Positions 9,321-16,283 of a stretch of DNA of 43,040 bases are shown piece after piece. The stretch comes from Dehalococcoidia bacterium (GTDB lineage: Bacteria; Chloroflexota; Dehalococcoidia; Tepidiformales; Tepidiformaceae), in the NCBI GenBank assembly GCA_020432105.1, contig JAGQGZ010000005.1:1-43040 (forward strand), written 5' to 3'. Each line of letters opens with the position of its first letter. The first letter of the stretch is position 1. The position numbers were made by a program, and so were the translations under genes. The notes beneath the pieces were generated by a model. That model did not search any database, was not told the DNA's origin, and saw only the letters and a program-made list of their open reading frames with translations.

Positions 9321-9409
9321 ACGACGCACTGACCGCGCTGCTCATGTACTGGGGCTGCGCCGGGGCGCTCGGGGCTGCTGCCTGGTACGTCCTTCGGTGG
9401 CCGAAATGA
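9317..9409 (+). CDS. Micro-membrane protein of the lysis cassette (30 aa)
   Basis: GTG 9317 overlaps the stop of the preceding micro-gene (GTGA), and TGA 9407-9409 overlaps the endolysin ATG (ATGA). The 30-residue product has a single hydrophobic segment (TALLMYWGCAGALGAAAWYV) and a basic end (LRWPK). Chained 4-base overlaps on both sides argue that it is translated. Function is unknown; a membrane role in lysis timing is only suggested by context. Confidence 0.55.
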   Translation: MNDALTALLMYWGCAGALGAAAWYVLRWPK

Positions 9410-10842
9410 CTGCTGTCATCACCCGCCAACGCGCGCAAGAAGTCCACGACCTGGCCCGCGCCCGCGCTGGCCTGCCCTACAGCTACGGCGGTGCGTTCAC
9501 CCGCGACCCCCGCGTGTCGACCGACTGCTCAGGGCTGGTGCTGCAAACCGCCGCCTGGTACATGGGGCGCTCGGATTGGCCCGGGAACCGTTACGGCTCA
9601 ACCGAATCCTTCAGGCTCAACCACCGCATCGTGTTCGACCTCGGATTCAAACGGCTGCCCAAGGGCGGCATCACCGAGCTCGGATTCACCCCCGTCATGC
9701 TCGTCGGGCTGCAACACGGCGGCGGCGGCGTCTACAGCCACACCGCGTGCACGCTGATGACGATGGACATCCCAGGCGGCCCGGTCACCGTGTCCAAGCG
9801 GGGCGTGGACTGGGAATCTCAGGGCAACGGCGTCTTCCTCTATGACGGCGCGCGCGCCTGGAACGACCCACTGTTCCACGACTTCTGGTACCTCGACGCC
9901 AAACTGGAGGACGCACCCGTCACCAGCCAGGACGTGACACTGCTGTCCACCGTCATGGGTGCGGCGGTGCCGATGGACCGCTACCGCGCCCTAGCGCCGG
10001 CGGTCGCCGAGTGCCTGCGGCAGTGCAACGCCACCACCGAAGCGCGAATCGCCATGTGGTGCGCCCAGATCGGGCACGAGTCCGGCGGGCTGCGGTGGAT
10101 GGAGGAGATCGCCGACGGCTCCGCCTATGAGGGCCGCGCCGATCTGGGTAACACCCAACCGGGCGACGGTAGACGGTTCAAGGGCCGCGGCCCCATCCAG
10201 GTCACAGGCCGCTCGAACTACGCCCGACTGTCGCAGTGGGCGCACGGCAAGGGCCTGGTTCCGACGCCGACGTTCTTCATCGACCAACCCGAGCAGTTGG
10301 CATCCGACCGCTACGGATTCACCGGCGTCACCTGGTACTGGACCGCCGCCCGCAACATGAACACCTACGCCGACAGCCGCGACATCGTCGGCGCCACCCG
10401 CGCAGTCAACGGCGGCACCAACGGCCTCGACGACCGCACCGCGCGCTACAACCGCGCCATCCAACTGGGCTCCCGGCTACTCGCCCTGCTGGACGCAACA
10501 CCGACGACAGGAGACGACATGGCCGCAGTGCCGCAAGACCAGTGGGACCGCGTGTATCGGGAACTCACCCAGCGGCTCCCGTCGCGCTCCATCTACCGCA
10601 CCCCCGGCGAAGGCCCAGTCGACACAGTCGGCGGCATGGTGCTCAACCTCGACGCCATGACGCACGCCGACTTCATCGAACGGCTCGCCAAGCTGGGCGA
10701 CCCTGACGCCATCGGCCGCATCGCCAGGGTCGCCGCCGGCCAGGGCGCGGTTCGCGACCAGTGGGTTATCGCCCATGCCAAAGCCGTCCTGGCCGAGATT
10801 CCCGAGCAGTTCCTCACCAGCTATCTAGGAGCGCAGCGATGA
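9406..10842 (+). CDS. Endolysin (lysin A): NlpC/P60-like peptidase plus GH19-like muramidase
   Basis: This 478-residue peptidoglycan hydrolase starts at ATG 9406 (ATGA overlap); GTG 9397 is an alternative. The N-terminal domain (about 10-165) has AGLPYSYGG followed by TDCSGLVLQ with Cys41 and YSHTA with His112, the pattern of an NlpC/P60-type cysteine peptidase. The central domain (about 195-350) is GH19-like: WCAQIGHESGG with Glu225 as likely catalytic acid, and FKGRGPIQVTGRSNY typical of GH19. The C-terminal 110 residues are a probable cell-wall-binding region. Together they would cut peptide stems and glycan strands. It is followed directly by the holin gene. Confidence 0.9.
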   Translation: MTAVITRQRAQEVHDLARARAGLPYSYGGAFTRDPRVSTDCSGLVLQTAAWYMGRSDWPGNRYGSTESFRLNHRIVFDLGFKRLPKGGITELGFTPVMLVGLQHGGGGVYSHTACTLMTMDIPGGPVTVSKRGVDWESQGNGVFLYDGARAWNDPLFHDFWYLDAKLEDAPVTSQDVTLLSTVMGAAVPMDRYRALAPAVAECLRQCNATTEARIAMWCAQIGHESGGLRWMEEIADGSAYEGRADLGNTQPGDGRRFKGRGPIQVTGRSNYARLSQWAHGKGLVPTPTFFIDQPEQLASDRYGFTGVTWYWTAARNMNTYADSRDIVGATRAVNGGTNGLDDRTARYNRAIQLGSRLLALLDATPTTGDDMAAVPQDQWDRVYRELTQRLPSRSIYRTPGEGPVDTVGGMVLNLDAMTHADFIERLAKLGDPDAIGRIARVAAGQGAVRDQWVIAHAKAVLAEIPEQFLTSYLGAQR

Positions 10843-11237
10843 CACCGCAGATCCGCCGCACCATATACCAGTTGGGCACCGTCGCCTCTGGTGTGCTCGG
10901 CATCGCCCTGATCTGGGGCGGCATCTCGCAGGGCACCGCCGACCACATCAACACCGTGCTGGCCGGTTTGGTGGCGCTGCTGTCCGGTGGGGCGCCGGCC
11001 GTCGCGGCCCGCACCGTCAAGGAGCAGGCCAAGGGCGGCGTGTTCGACAGTGTGCCGGTGGCCGAGCAGGCCATCACCGCGATTCAGGCCACCATCGAGC
11101 AGGCCATCACCGCCCAGGCCGACGTGCAGCGGGTCGCCGAGGCGGTCACCAGCGCCGTGTCCGGCACCCCTGCCGGGCCTGTCGTCGCGGCCGCCGGGGA
11201 TGTGGTGGAGCAGGTGATCCGGGCCGCGACCCGGTGA
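10839..11237 (+). CDS. Holin
   Basis: This 132-residue protein starts at ATG 10839, preceded by AGGAGCG at 10828-10834 and overlapping the endolysin stop. It begins TPQIRRTIYQLGTVASGVLG, the recognisable N-terminus of mycobacteriophage holins. Two hydrophobic segments follow (about residues 10-30 and 38-58). The C-terminal half is a long Ala-rich amphipathic helix. A holin permeabilises the inner membrane to release the endolysin. Position after lysin A fits. Confidence 0.85.
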   Translation: MTPQIRRTIYQLGTVASGVLGIALIWGGISQGTADHINTVLAGLVALLSGGAPAVAARTVKEQAKGGVFDSVPVAEQAITAIQATIEQAITAQADVQRVAEAVTSAVSGTPAGPVVAAAGDVVEQVIRAATR

Positions 11238-11629
11238 ACACCATCCCCAACCCCGACAGCTGGGCCGATGTCATCACCATCGTCATCGTGACCCTCATCG
11301 TGGCGGGGCCGACGTGGATCGCCGCACGCACCCAGCAGAAGATCCGCGAGGTGCATCAGACCGTCGCCGTGGTCAAGGAGCAGGTGGTTTCAACGGCCAC
11401 AGCAAGCCCGCTGCGGTCTGACGTGGACGAGATGCGCACCGCCCTGTCCAGCCTCCGCGACGAAGTACGGGGCGGATTCTCCAGCCTGCGCGCCGACCTC
11501 GCCGAGGAACGCTCAGCGCGCCGCGACGGCGACGTGCAGCTCCGCGAGGAAGTCGAACGCGTCGAACGCCGGGCGGGAGACGACCACCTCCGCGACGACA
11601 TCCACCGGATGCGCGATGAAACCCGCTGA
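11234..11629 (+). CDS. DUF2746-like membrane protein with coiled coil (second lysis membrane protein)
   Basis: The product has 131 residues and a GTG start in a GTGA overlap with the holin. One transmembrane helix lies at about residues 10-30 (DVITIVIVTLIVAGPTWIAA). It is followed by a long charged heptad-rich coiled coil (VDEMRTALSSLRDEVRGGF to the C-terminus). This is the layout of the DUF2746 family found next to actinophage holins. It may act as a second holin or regulate holin assembly. That function is inferred from family context. Confidence 0.75.
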   Translation: MNTIPNPDSWADVITIVIVTLIVAGPTWIAARTQQKIREVHQTVAVVKEQVVSTATASPLRSDVDEMRTALSSLRDEVRGGFSSLRADLAEERSARRDGDVQLREEVERVERRAGDDHLRDDIHRMRDETR

Positions 11630-11843
11630 CCGGGCGTGGATCGCCGCCGCGATCACCGTCACCGCCTACGAAATCACCGCCGTGAAACTCCGCTGGGAGT
11701 TACTCAGCGAGGCCGTCGACCGCTACCGCCGCCAGCACCCGATAGCCACCGACTGCTGCATCGGGTTCGTCGCCCTACACCTCCTGCGACGCTGGCCACC
11801 ACGCATCGACCCCCTCGCCGCACTAGCAAACCTGTTCCGATGA
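11616..11843 (+). CDS. Small lysis-cassette protein with hydrophobic segment, unknown function
   Basis: The product has 75 residues. ATG 11616 lies 14 bases inside the DUF2746 gene. It has an ADRAWIAAAITVTAYEI hydrophobic N-terminus, then the LLSEAVDRYRRQHP block and a second moderately hydrophobic stretch (TDCCIGFVALHLLRR). This arrangement recurs in small proteins beside actinophage lysis genes. The gene overlaps the next one by 4 bases. No function is assigned. Confidence 0.7.
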   Translation: MKPADRAWIAAAITVTAYEITAVKLRWELLSEAVDRYRRQHPIATDCCIGFVALHLLRRWPPRIDPLAALANLFR

Positions 11844-12070
11844 GCGACCTCGCCGCCCAGGTCCGCGCCGCCGTCCAGAACATCCTCGACGCGGCAGGCG
11901 ACGGCTACCAGGTCACACAAATGGTCATCTGCATGGGCCTGGAACGGGTCGTCGACGGCGACATCGAATCGACCTCATGGTTCTGGACGCCACCCGGCCA
12001 ACCCGACTGGATGACCGCCGGCTTGATCGAAGCCGCGCTAGACATACGGGAATGGTCGCGGGAGGACTGA
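11840..12070 (+). CDS. Hypothetical protein, last gene of the late operon
   Basis: The 76-residue protein starts at ATG 11840 (ATGA overlap). It is acidic and soluble, with AAVQNILDAAGDGYQVTQMV and a Trp-rich centre (STSWFWTPPGQPDWM), ending in WSRED. A strong intrinsic terminator follows 25 bases downstream, so this is the end of the rightward structural/lysis transcript. The family was not recognised. Confidence 0.7.
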   Translation: MSDLAAQVRAAVQNILDAAGDGYQVTQMVICMGLERVVDGDIESTSWFWTPPGQPDWMTAGLIEAALDIREWSRED

Positions 12071-12095
12071 CCCTGCTCACTGCACGCCCAACCAC

Positions 12096-12126
12096 CCCCC
12101 ACCCTTCATCGGGTGGGGGCTTTTTT
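12096..12126 (+). terminator. Rho-independent terminator ending the late operon
   Basis: CCCCCACCC (12096-12104) pairs perfectly with GGGTGGGGG (12111-12119) around the loop TTCATC. C 12120 and six T residues (12121-12126) follow. It lies between the lysis cassette and the lysogeny module. Confidence 0.92.
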
Positions 12127-12149
12127 GCGTTAGCGTGGGAGGCGTGCGC

Positions 12150-12272
12150 GTGGACGTGACCTATGTCGGGCGCGGCCAGCTAGCGGTCATCGCCCAACTC
12201 CGCACCGAACCATCCGAGCGCGCCAAAGAAGCAATCGCGCGGGTCATCGAACGACGCAAACTCAGCCGATAA
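12150..12272 (+). CDS. Putative 40-aa protein between terminator and attP-side region
   Basis: The frame runs from GTG 12150 to TAA 12270-12272. GGAGG at 12138-12142 is 7 bases from this GTG, which favours it over the in-frame GTG 12144. The product begins MDVTYVGRGQLAVIAQ and ends in a basic helix (AKEAIARVIERRKLSR). It is isolated after the terminator and points toward the oppositely oriented integrase set, so its promoter is unclear. Small size makes the call tentative. Confidence 0.4.
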   Translation: MDVTYVGRGQLAVIAQLRTEPSERAKEAIARVIERRKLSR

Positions 12273-12370
12273 TGTTTGATTACGTCAGCCTGCGACCTGC
12301 GGAAACGATGCTCACCTGAGAGCGGCTGAGAAGTTACCTCAGCAACAATTCGCGCAGCATCGCGGTCACC
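12273..12370. other. Gene-free region next to the integrase set; candidate attP location
   Basis: This is non-coding between convergent transcripts and close to the tyrosine integrase, a usual place for attP. It contains GACCTGCGGAAACG (12294-12307), a motif found twice more near the candidate cos site, and a short inverted repeat GCTGAG (12325-12330)/CTCAGC (12338-12343). No tRNA-like core sequence was recognised, so the exact crossover site cannot be given. Confidence 0.35.
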
Positions 12371-12556
12371 TCACGGATCTGCCCGCCCGCAAGCGTCAAC
12401 TGGTCCGACCCCAACGGCAACGACAACGGCGAGGGTCTTCCAGTTCCCCGGCTTCGACCGGTGTAACGGCGGCGGCGGCGCCCATTGCCGCCCATCCCAA
12501 TAGCGTTGACCGCCGCTACCGGCAGGGTCGGGATACCAGCCAGGTGATGTCATCAT
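12371..12556 (-). CDS. DUF2510 protein, possibly truncated or frameshifted
   Basis: The 61-residue minus-strand product starts at ATG 12556 in an ATGA overlap with the integrase stop. Its N-terminus SPGWYPDPAGSGGQRYWDGR is a clear DUF2510 domain, which normally precedes a transmembrane helix. Here the hydrophobic stretch (TLAVVVAVGVG) is only about 11 residues and then turns into polar residues before a stop. A neighbouring frame continues with LGSDQLTLAGGQIREV and runs on to a TAA at about 12330, a more protein-like ending. A frameshift, natural or from sequencing, is possible. Function is unknown; it is probably a prophage-expressed membrane-associated protein. Confidence 0.6.
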   Translation of the reverse strand: MMTSPGWYPDPAGSGGQRYWDGRQWAPPPPLHRSKPGNWKTLAVVVAVGVGPVDACGRADP

Positions 12557-13353
12557 GCGGCCCCCAGCATCGCGAGCCGCATCTCGTCGTCGTCGCACTC
12601 CAGATACCGTTCGGTGATCGCCAGCGAGGAATGCCCGAGCATCCGCTGCACCGCGCGCAGGTTGCGGGTGGCCCGATAGGCGCGGGTGGCGAACCGATGC
12701 CGCAGCATGTGCAACGTGACATGCTCGCCGAGCAACTCGGAGCACATCATCCCGACCGCCTGCGGCATCAGGTGCTCACCACGCTGGGACGGGAACAGCC
12801 ACCCGTCGGCCTTGGCGATGTCGGCGGCCAGGCCGTCGTTGATCGGGATCACCCGCTCATTGGCCCCCTTGCCGTGAACCAGCAGCGAGTAGCGGCCCGG
12901 CGACCCGGTCAGGTCATCGACGTGAACCTTCGCGATCTCCGCCCTGCGCAGCCCCGCTTCGGCGGCCAGCCGCAGCATCAGCCGCTCCCGCGGGCTGGCC
13001 TTCATCAACGACTCCCGGTAGGACTGCTCCGGGCACGGCCGCGCCGACGCCCGCGGCACCCGAACCTGAGGAATCCTCGCCGCCGGGTCGACCTCGATGT
13101 GCCCGTTCTCGTGCGCCCACCCGAAGAACCCGCGCGCCGCCGCCCGCATCGACCGCCGCGTCTCCGGCTTCCACGACTGCGCCGCGAACCACCCCGTCAA
13201 CACCTCCAGCGTGACCAGCGCCGGGGCGACACCCACCGCCCGGGCGAGCTGCTCAAGCTGAGCGCGCCGCAACGCTATCGTCGTGGCCGGACGGCCAATG
13301 GCCGCCAGATAGGCCACGAAATCGGCGATCAGCATTTCCCACCCGTCCGGCAT
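12553..13353 (-). CDS. int: Tyrosine-family integrase
   Basis: This 266-residue site-specific recombinase would integrate the phage at the host attB. The N-terminal 100 residues are a SAM-like arm/core-binding domain (FVAYLAAIGRPATTI, WFAAQSWKPETRRS). The catalytic domain has Arg136 (AGLRRAEI), Lys162 (HGKGANE), His215-x-x-Arg218 (HMLRHRFATR), His241 (LGHSS) and Tyr250 (ERYLE), so all six signature residues are present. I chose the ATG at 13353 because GGGGAGG lies about 8 bases upstream on the minus strand; the frame is open to 13512 without a comparable ribosome site. It lies downstream of the putative repressor on the same strand. Confidence 0.93.
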   Translation of the reverse strand: MPDGWEMLIADFVAYLAAIGRPATTIALRRAQLEQLARAVGVAPALVTLEVLTGWFAAQSWKPETRRSMRAAARGFFGWAHENGHIEVDPAARIPQVRVPRASARPCPEQSYRESLMKASPRERLMLRLAAEAGLRRAEIAKVHVDDLTGSPGRYSLLVHGKGANERVIPINDGLAADIAKADGWLFPSQRGEHLMPQAVGMMCSELLGEHVTLHMLRHRFATRAYRATRNLRAVQRMLGHSSLAITERYLECDDDEMRLAMLGAA

Positions 13354-13432
13354 CACCGGCGCCTCCCCAGTCGCATGACCGCAGACCATAGCCGCCCTTA
13401 CGGCGGTCATGCAGGCGTTTTCGCCGGATCGG

Positions 13433-13807
13433 TCAGGCGGCGTCATGGCGGTCACGTCGATACCAACCGGTGGATTTGGCGCGACCAGACAGGCGTGATT
13501 CCCGGGCCTCACGGAGCCGTTCCGTTAGGTCGGGGATGTTGATGTAGGCAGGCACAGCGCTGTCCGGGATGCCCCACTCGTCGGGGGCCTCGCCAAGTGT
13601 GGTGAGTAGCAGCCAGGCGCGGAACAGGTCCGTGGACCGTAGCGATTCCGGGCCGTCTACCTGCGTGAGTTTCGCGAAGGTGTTGCGGACTCCGATTGAT
13701 GCGCCCATGACGCTGGCGATATCGGCGTGGGCAGCTTTGAGACCGCCGGGTGCTTCTGCGGTTGCAACCCAGAGTGCCTGCCCCCATGTGACAAGACGAG
13801 TGGTCAT
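13433..13807 (-). CDS. Putative immunity repressor / HTH-like protein
   Basis: The 124-residue protein starts at ATG 13807 with AGGAGA about 5 bases upstream on the minus strand. Residues about 27-50 (HADIASVMGASIGVRNTFAKL) look like a helix-turn-helix, followed by a FRAWLLLTTLGEAPDEWGI block seen in actinophage proteins near integrases. It is divergent from the XRE protein and separated from it by a control region with two palindromes, the position expected for a lysogeny repressor. It could also be a general prophage DNA-binding protein. Repressor function is inferred from position and the HTH-like pattern. Confidence 0.6.
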   Translation of the reverse strand: MTTRLVTWGQALWVATAEAPGGLKAAHADIASVMGASIGVRNTFAKLTQVDGPESLRSTDLFRAWLLLTTLGEAPDEWGIPDSAVPAYINIPDLTERLREARESRLSGRAKSTGWYRRDRHDAA

Positions 13808-13846
13808 AACTCTCTCCTAACTGACGGGGCCGCAATCACGTCTTGC

Positions 13847-13888
13847 GACATGTCAAAAACGGTACGCGCGGCAGACTTGACATGTCAA
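13847..13888. promoter_or_regulatory. Divergent promoter/operator region of the immunity switch
   Basis: The palindrome TTGACATGTCAA (13877-13888) and a second GACATGTC copy (13847-13854) lie 32 bases apart centre to centre, roughly three helical turns. The first contains TTGACA on both strands. On the minus strand TTGACA (13888-13883) is followed 18 bases later by TACCGT (13864-13859), a plausible promoter for the repressor and integrase. On the plus strand TTGACA (13877-13882) with a weak -10 at 13901-13906 would start transcription at about 13913, the ATG of the XRE gene. Operator function is inferred from symmetry and position. Confidence 0.65.
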
Positions 13889-13912
13889 TGGTGGCTGTGA
13901 CAGCTTTGCGAT

Positions 13913-14113
13913 ATGGCAAAACTGAGTTCTGGCACACGAGTGCGCCAGCGCCGCGAAGCGCTCGGGATCACACGCGAACAGCTCGGCCGCGCCGCCGGCG
14001 TTTCGGTCTCGACCATCGCGCGCTTGGAGCTGTCCGACAAACTCCCGACCACCGGCAACCTCCTAAAGATCGCCCGCGTCCTCGACCTTTCGCTTGACGA
14101 GGTGGCCGCATGA
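13913..14113 (+). CDS. XRE-family HTH protein, Cro-like
   Basis: The product has 66 residues. LSSGTRVRQRREALGITREQ, then LGRAAGVSVSTIARLE and a helical end form a complete HTH_3/XRE domain covering almost the whole protein, as in Cro. No Shine-Dalgarno is visible before ATG 13913, and the putative promoter would begin transcription at the ATG, so a leaderless message is possible. It overlaps the antirepressor gene by 4 bases. Cro-type or excise-like function is inferred from its divergent position opposite the repressor. Confidence 0.82.
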   Translation: MAKLSSGTRVRQRREALGITREQLGRAAGVSVSTIARLELSDKLPTTGNLLKIARVLDLSLDEVAA

Positions 14114-14886
14114 CCGCCGGGCTGGCCCGCACCGAGGGCAACGGGCTGGTGTTCGAGGGCCAGGACGGTGAGCTGTTCACCACGTCGCTGGTGATCGCCA
14201 CCGAGACCGGCAACGAGCACGCCTCCGTTATCAGGCTCGTGCGCGATAACGCCGAAGACCTGAACGAAGTCGGAAGGGTGCGATTTGAAATCCGACCCTT
14301 TGAGACCGCCGGTGGGACGCAGCGCCGCGAGGTAGCCGAGCTGGACGAGCCGGCCTCCGCGCTGTTGATGACCTACCTCCGCAACAGCCCCGTCGTGAAG
14401 GACTTCAAGAAGCGGTTGGTCGCCGGGTTCTACGCCATGCGGAAGGCGCTCACCGGACAGGCCGCGCTCTCCGAGGACGAAATCGTCCACCAGGCGCTGG
14501 CGATCACCGCCCGCCGCGTAGAAGAACTCACCGCGAAGGTCGCCGAGCTGGAGCCGAAGGCCGAGGTGGCCGACAGGCTCTTGGAATCCGAGGGTGACCT
14601 GTCCGTGGGCGATGCCGCGCAGGCGCTCACCCGCGCTGGGGTCAAGACCGGTGGCGGCCGCCTGTTCAAGGCCCTTGAGATGCGCCGATGGATCTACCGC
14701 GCCAAGGGCGACGGCCGCTGGCGTGTCATGCAGTCCGCCATCGAAGCCGGATGGATGTCCGTGCTGCCCCAATCGCACTACCACCCCAAGACCGGCGTCC
14801 TCGTCCTCGACCCACCCCAGCCGCGGGTCACGCCCAAAGGGTTGCAGCGGCTGCTGACCGACCACGGAGCGGAGGCCTCCGCGTGA
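14110..14886 (+). CDS. Phage antirepressor, Rha N-terminal and KilAC C-terminal domains
   Basis: The product has 258 residues. The N-terminal half (FTTSLVIATETGNEHASVIR, then LNEVGRVRFE) matches the Rha/pRha regulatory domain. The C-terminal part from about residue 155 (VADRLLESEGDLSVGDAAQA, GGGRLFKALEMRRWIYR, TPKGLQRLL) matches the KilAC/ANT antirepressor domain. Such proteins bind or antagonise lysogeny repressors. ATG 14110 overlaps the XRE stop (ATGA), placing it in the same early operon. Confidence 0.88.
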   Translation: MTAGLARTEGNGLVFEGQDGELFTTSLVIATETGNEHASVIRLVRDNAEDLNEVGRVRFEIRPFETAGGTQRREVAELDEPASALLMTYLRNSPVVKDFKKRLVAGFYAMRKALTGQAALSEDEIVHQALAITARRVEELTAKVAELEPKAEVADRLLESEGDLSVGDAAQALTRAGVKTGGGRLFKALEMRRWIYRAKGDGRWRVMQSAIEAGWMSVLPQSHYHPKTGVLVLDPPQPRVTPKGLQRLLTDHGAEASA

Positions 14887-15080
14887 GCGGCGAGATGGCG
14901 TTCTGGTCCGACCCGCAGGCTATCGGCGACCTGTACGTCGGCGGCGGCGATGTGGACGGCTCGGAGATGGCCGCGGTGTTCGGGGCCGGGTGGGTTTGCC
15001 TGCTGACGGCGGGCGAGGCCCGTCAGTTGGCGGCCGCGCTGGTGGACATCGCCGACGCGATCACGGGCGTCGGCGCGTGA
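14883..15080 (+). CDS. Hypothetical protein (65 aa)
   Basis: The GTG start at 14883 overlaps the antirepressor stop (GTGA). The product has FWSDPQAIGDLYVGGGDVDG and a C-terminal helix EARQLAAALVDIADAITG, typical of a small soluble phage protein. The family was not recognised. Its stop overlaps the next GTG. Confidence 0.7.
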   Translation: MSGEMAFWSDPQAIGDLYVGGGDVDGSEMAAVFGAGWVCLLTAGEARQLAAALVDIADAITGVGA

Positions 15081-15286
15081 CTCCCTTCACTCGCCCGCCC
15101 GCCCCGCCGCATCCGGCGTGTGGCCTGCCGCATCACCGTGACGGCGCCCGGGTGTGTTGGCGGCAGGGTTTCCAGTTCCGGCGCGGCACGGTGGTGGAGC
15201 ATCTGCCGGATCGCCGGTTCATCCGCATCCGCCTGGATGACGGGTCGGTGCAGTCGATGCCGTGTGGTGGGGTGGCGGCGCTGTGA
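15077..15286 (+). CDS. Hypothetical basic protein (69 aa)
   Basis: The GTG at 15077 is in a GTGA overlap. The N-terminus is Pro/His-rich (PFTRPPAPPHPACGLPHH). The second half, FQFRRGTVVEHLPDRRFIRI followed by RLDDGSVQSMP, is beta-rich and resembles a small SH3-like or tudor-like barrel. The specific family is unknown. It is part of the overlapping early operon. Confidence 0.6.
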   Translation: MTPFTRPPAPPHPACGLPHHRDGARVCWRQGFQFRRGTVVEHLPDRRFIRIRLDDGSVQSMPCGGVAAL

Positions 15287-15513
15287 ATCCTGTTGTGGGC
15301 CTGCTGTTTCTGGCCGGGGTGTTCGTGCTGGGCATCTGGTTGGGCTGGCACGCCGCGCACCTGGACATCCGCATGGACGCCGACCTCGCCGACTATCTCA
15401 CCACCGGAAGCCTGCCCGCGTTGAGTTTCGGGGACTCCGCGGGCCAGGGCGCGGCCCGCACCGACCCCCCCAGCGCTGGTGCGGGCCGCGCATCCCCAAC
15501 GGCCCCAAGTTAA
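15283..15513 (+). CDS. Small single-pass membrane protein
   Basis: The product has 76 residues, with a GTG start in a GTGA overlap. One strong N-terminal transmembrane helix (NPVVGLLFLAGVFVLGIWLG) is followed by a soluble tail with Asp-rich and Pro/Ser/Ala-rich parts. No catalytic motif is seen. Function is unknown; early-expressed phage membrane proteins sometimes mediate superinfection exclusion, but nothing here shows that. Confidence 0.65.
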   Translation: MNPVVGLLFLAGVFVLGIWLGWHAAHLDIRMDADLADYLTTGSLPALSFGDSAGQGAARTDPPSAGAGRASPTAPS

Positions 15514-15514
15514 A

Positions 15515-15544
15515 GCCCGCCGCGGAGTGCAGTCCGCGACGGGC
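15515..15544 (+). promoter_or_regulatory. Strong intergenic hairpin without U-tract
   Basis: GCCCG-C-CGCGGA (15515-15526) pairs with TCCGCG-A-CGGGC (15533-15544) around a 6-base loop, interrupted by one mismatch. It sits directly after the stop at 15513 and before the AAGGAG of the next gene at 15558-15563. Lack of a T-run argues against a standard terminator; it may stabilise the downstream message or mark a processing site. Confidence 0.5.
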
Positions 15545-15570
15545 AACCCACTAAGAAAAGGAGAAACGAA

Positions 15571-15816
15571 GTGAGCACCAAACACCCTACCGACACCTAC
15601 GAGGCGGGGCTGATCGCAGCCATGCACGCCCTCGACGCCCTGTCCGACACGTATCTCGCTGAGGCGCAGGCACTCGGCATGGCGACCGTCGGCGAAGCCA
15701 ACTACGACGCGGACGCGGACACGTTCGCCACCGGCCGCTACAGCGGCGCGGTCCGCGCATTGGGTCTCATCGCCGGGATGGTCTCCGACTACCGCTACCG
15801 CAAGGCCAGCGCATGA
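15571..15816 (+). CDS. Hypothetical helical protein (81 aa)
   Basis: GTG 15571 is preceded by AAGGAG at 15558-15563. Two long helices are likely (TYEAGLIAAMHALDALSDTY and TGRYSGAVRALGLIAGMVSD), separated by an acidic loop with DADAD. No family was recognised. It starts a fresh translation unit after the hairpin and overlaps the DUF732 gene by 4 bases. Confidence 0.65.
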   Translation: MSTKHPTDTYEAGLIAAMHALDALSDTYLAEAQALGMATVGEANYDADADTFATGRYSGAVRALGLIAGMVSDYRYRKASA

Positions 15817-16283
15817 ACAACATCCGCCCGATCTGGACGCCGCAGGACTCCATCGACACCGCGCAGGCGTTCCACCTGGAGCTGCACAACGCCGAACGTG
15901 GTGTGCCGGAACACAAATCGCGGCTGTTCTCGGTGTCCCGTGAGCGCACCGCCCGCCGGCTCGACGCGCTGGCCGTCGCGCTGCTCATGATCCTCATGGC
16001 CCTGTTCGGGTGTGTCGTGGTGATGCTGTCGCCCTCGGCGAAGGCTGACCCGGATTCGATGGTGTACGCCTACACCGCCACGTTCGGCGGGGCGGTGTGT
16101 GAAACCTTGGACGAATACCCCTCCTTTGCCGGGATTTACGGGATCGGTGACGCCATCGCCGAGGACGGGCTCACCTACCACCAGGCCGGTCAGGTCATCG
16201 CCATCAGCGTCGCCGAGATCTGCCCACAACACCTCGCCCTGGTCAAGTCCTTCGCCGCATCAGCTGCGGGGAGCTACGCGTGA
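15813..16283 (+). CDS. DUF732-family membrane-anchored/secreted protein
   Basis: The product has 156 residues. After a charged 50-residue N-terminus comes a transmembrane or signal-anchor helix (about 51-73, ending SPSAKAD). A DUF732 domain (about 85-150) follows, with the characteristic Cys96 and Cys137 pair and GLTYHQAGQVIAISVAEICP. DUF732 is largely a mycobacterial exported domain of unknown function, so this is a strong host indicator. It may act at the envelope during lysogeny or infection; that role is inference. Confidence 0.75.
   Translation: MNNIRPIWTPQDSIDTAQAFHLELHNAERGVPEHKSRLFSVSRERTARRLDALAVALLMILMALFGCVVVMLSPSAKADPDSMVYAYTATFGGAVCETLDEYPSFAGIYGIGDAIAEDGLTYHQAGQVIAISVAEICPQHLALVKSFAASAAGSYA

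Noticed and set aside
13354-13512. N-terminal extension of the integrase
   Set aside because: The extra 53 codons overlap the repressor gene end and lack a good ribosome site, while ATG 13353 has GGGGAGG upstream.
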